A stretch of 64,000 nt of DNA from Rhodopirellula halodulae (GTDB lineage Bacteria; Planctomycetota; Planctomycetia; Pirellulales; Pirellulaceae), in assembly GCF_020966775.1 (NCBI RefSeq), contig NZ_JAJKFV010000029.1:1935372-1999371 (forward strand). Reading direction: 5' to 3'. Positions within the stretch are counted from its first letter, which is position 1. Every line of letters begins with the position of its first letter. Both the position numbers and the translations under genes were made by a program. This document shows positions 63,571-64,000 of this stretch, one piece after another. Below the pieces are notes generated by a model. It was not told the origin of the DNA. It searched no databases and saw nothing but the letters and a program-made list of their open reading frames with translations.

Positions 63571-64000
63571 TTGACTTCCTCGGATCCCTCGACGTTCACG
63601 CGGCAGCGGAAAGATCACGGTTTCTATCGAATCTCGGTTGTCTCTCCGAAAGTGACCGTTGCCGACCCGCGCGCCAATGCGGAAGCCACGATCGCAAGCG
63701 TCCATGCAATCGCCCGCGAATCCAATTCGGACCTGATGGTATTTCCGGAGTTGGGTTTGTCTGCCTACACCTGCGGTGATCTTTTTGCGACGCAAACGCT
63801 TTTGCAGGCATCGCAGGACGCACTTCTGCATGTCGCGGAACAGACCCGAGATTATTCCGGGGTGTTGGTGGTGGGCTTGCCGTTTCGTGTCAACACCAGC
63901 GTGATGAACGTTGCGGCGGTGGTCTGCGGCGGACGCGTGCGGGGGTTGGTGCCAAAAACGTTTTTGCCGAACTACCGAGAGTTTTACGAGGCTCGCCATT
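63571..64000 (+). CDS. nadE: Glutamine-dependent NAD+ synthetase, N-terminal part (cut by right edge)
   Basis: An open frame begins after a TGA at 63550-63552 and continues past the window end. It encodes 143 residues with the N-terminal nitrilase-type glutaminase domain of NadE: FYRISVVSPKVTVADPRANA, then FPELGLSAYTCGDLF (catalytic Glu) and VPKTFLPNYREFYE (catalytic Lys). No ATG is available; TTG at 63571 is the likely start. The full protein should amidate deamido-NAD+ using glutamine. The synthetase domain lies outside the window. Confidence 0.88.
   Translation, partial: MTSSDPSTFTRQRKDHGFYRISVVSPKVTVADPRANAEATIASVHAIARESNSDLMVFPELGLSAYTCGDLFATQTLLQASQDALLHVAEQTRDYSGVLVVGLPFRVNTSVMNVAAVVCGGRVRGLVPKTFLPNYREFYEARH

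Noticed and set aside
1-64000. CRISPR arrays, insertion sequences, prophage or integrative elements
   Set aside because: No regularly spaced repeats, transposase, integrase or recombinase motifs were seen, and no attachment-site duplication beside the tRNA-Gly gene.

Overview
The window looks like chromosomal DNA of a planctomycete of the Pirellulaceae, closest in character to Rhodopirellula. The basis is gene content and style: FG-GAP/ASPIC proteins, a protein with a CxxCH motif beside a signal segment, an archaeal-type MfnB homologue, a lysine/alanine-rich histone-H1-like protein, paired atypical Hsp70s, frequent GTG/TTG starts and loosely packed short operons. This is inference from recognised families; no database search was possible. 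I see no insertion sequence, prophage, CRISPR array or rRNA. One tRNA-Gly(GCC) is present.

Layout. 1-10664: a gene cut by the left edge, a secreted CxxCH protein, then on the plus strand a large MscS channel, a type II NADH dehydrogenase, an FG-GAP protein, a MazG-like hydrolase, a TauE/SafE permease and a TerC protein. 10687-20076 (minus): a likely transcription unit bcp - Hsp70 - Hsp70(DUF3731-like) - membrane-anchored FG-GAP/ASPIC protein. 20692-24058 (plus): rsfS, argS with a coiled-coil insertion, and an H1-like nucleoid protein behind a repeat-rich upstream region. 24194-34676: an FHA-GAF-adenylate cyclase, a BaiN-like flavoprotein, a fatty acid desaturase, a class IV aminotransferase, a LuxR-type regulator, a GAF plus degenerate GGDEF protein, an SseB-like protein and a Ser/Thr kinase; much of this stretch is signalling. 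34837-42526: larE with a Gfo/Idh dehydrogenase, RNase PH, a membrane C39-like peptidase, a nitrilase, sthA with a DUF202 gene, and a zinc-ribbon/TerB-like protein.

42774-46118 (plus) is a flagellar control segment, flgL - fliW - csrA. A strong RNA hairpin and 0.5 kb of non-coding DNA separate fliW from csrA. In other bacteria FliW antagonises CsrA, so this group probably couples flagellin or hook-filament assembly to translation. 46147-52185 (minus) reads as one operon: a thioredoxin-like lipoprotein or secreted protein, a DUF2238 membrane protein, a giant FAD/4Fe-4S oxidoreductase, moaD and moaE.

52269-64000: an inositol monophosphatase; an AguB-like amidase and bioD, divergent and sharing their start codons; a leucine-rich-repeat membrane protein behind a perfect hairpin; RNase D; mfnB; trigger factor; tRNA-Gly; a KAS III enzyme; yqgE with a phosphoesterase; and the first 143 codons of an NAD+ synthetase running off the right edge.

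Strongest leads for novelty: the Hsp70 pair with its neighbours, the H1-like protein and its tandem-palindrome upstream region, the possible pseudoknot at 30085-30126, the inverted repeat before ndh, the fliW-csrA hairpin, the ArgS insertion, and the bioD/aguB start overlap.
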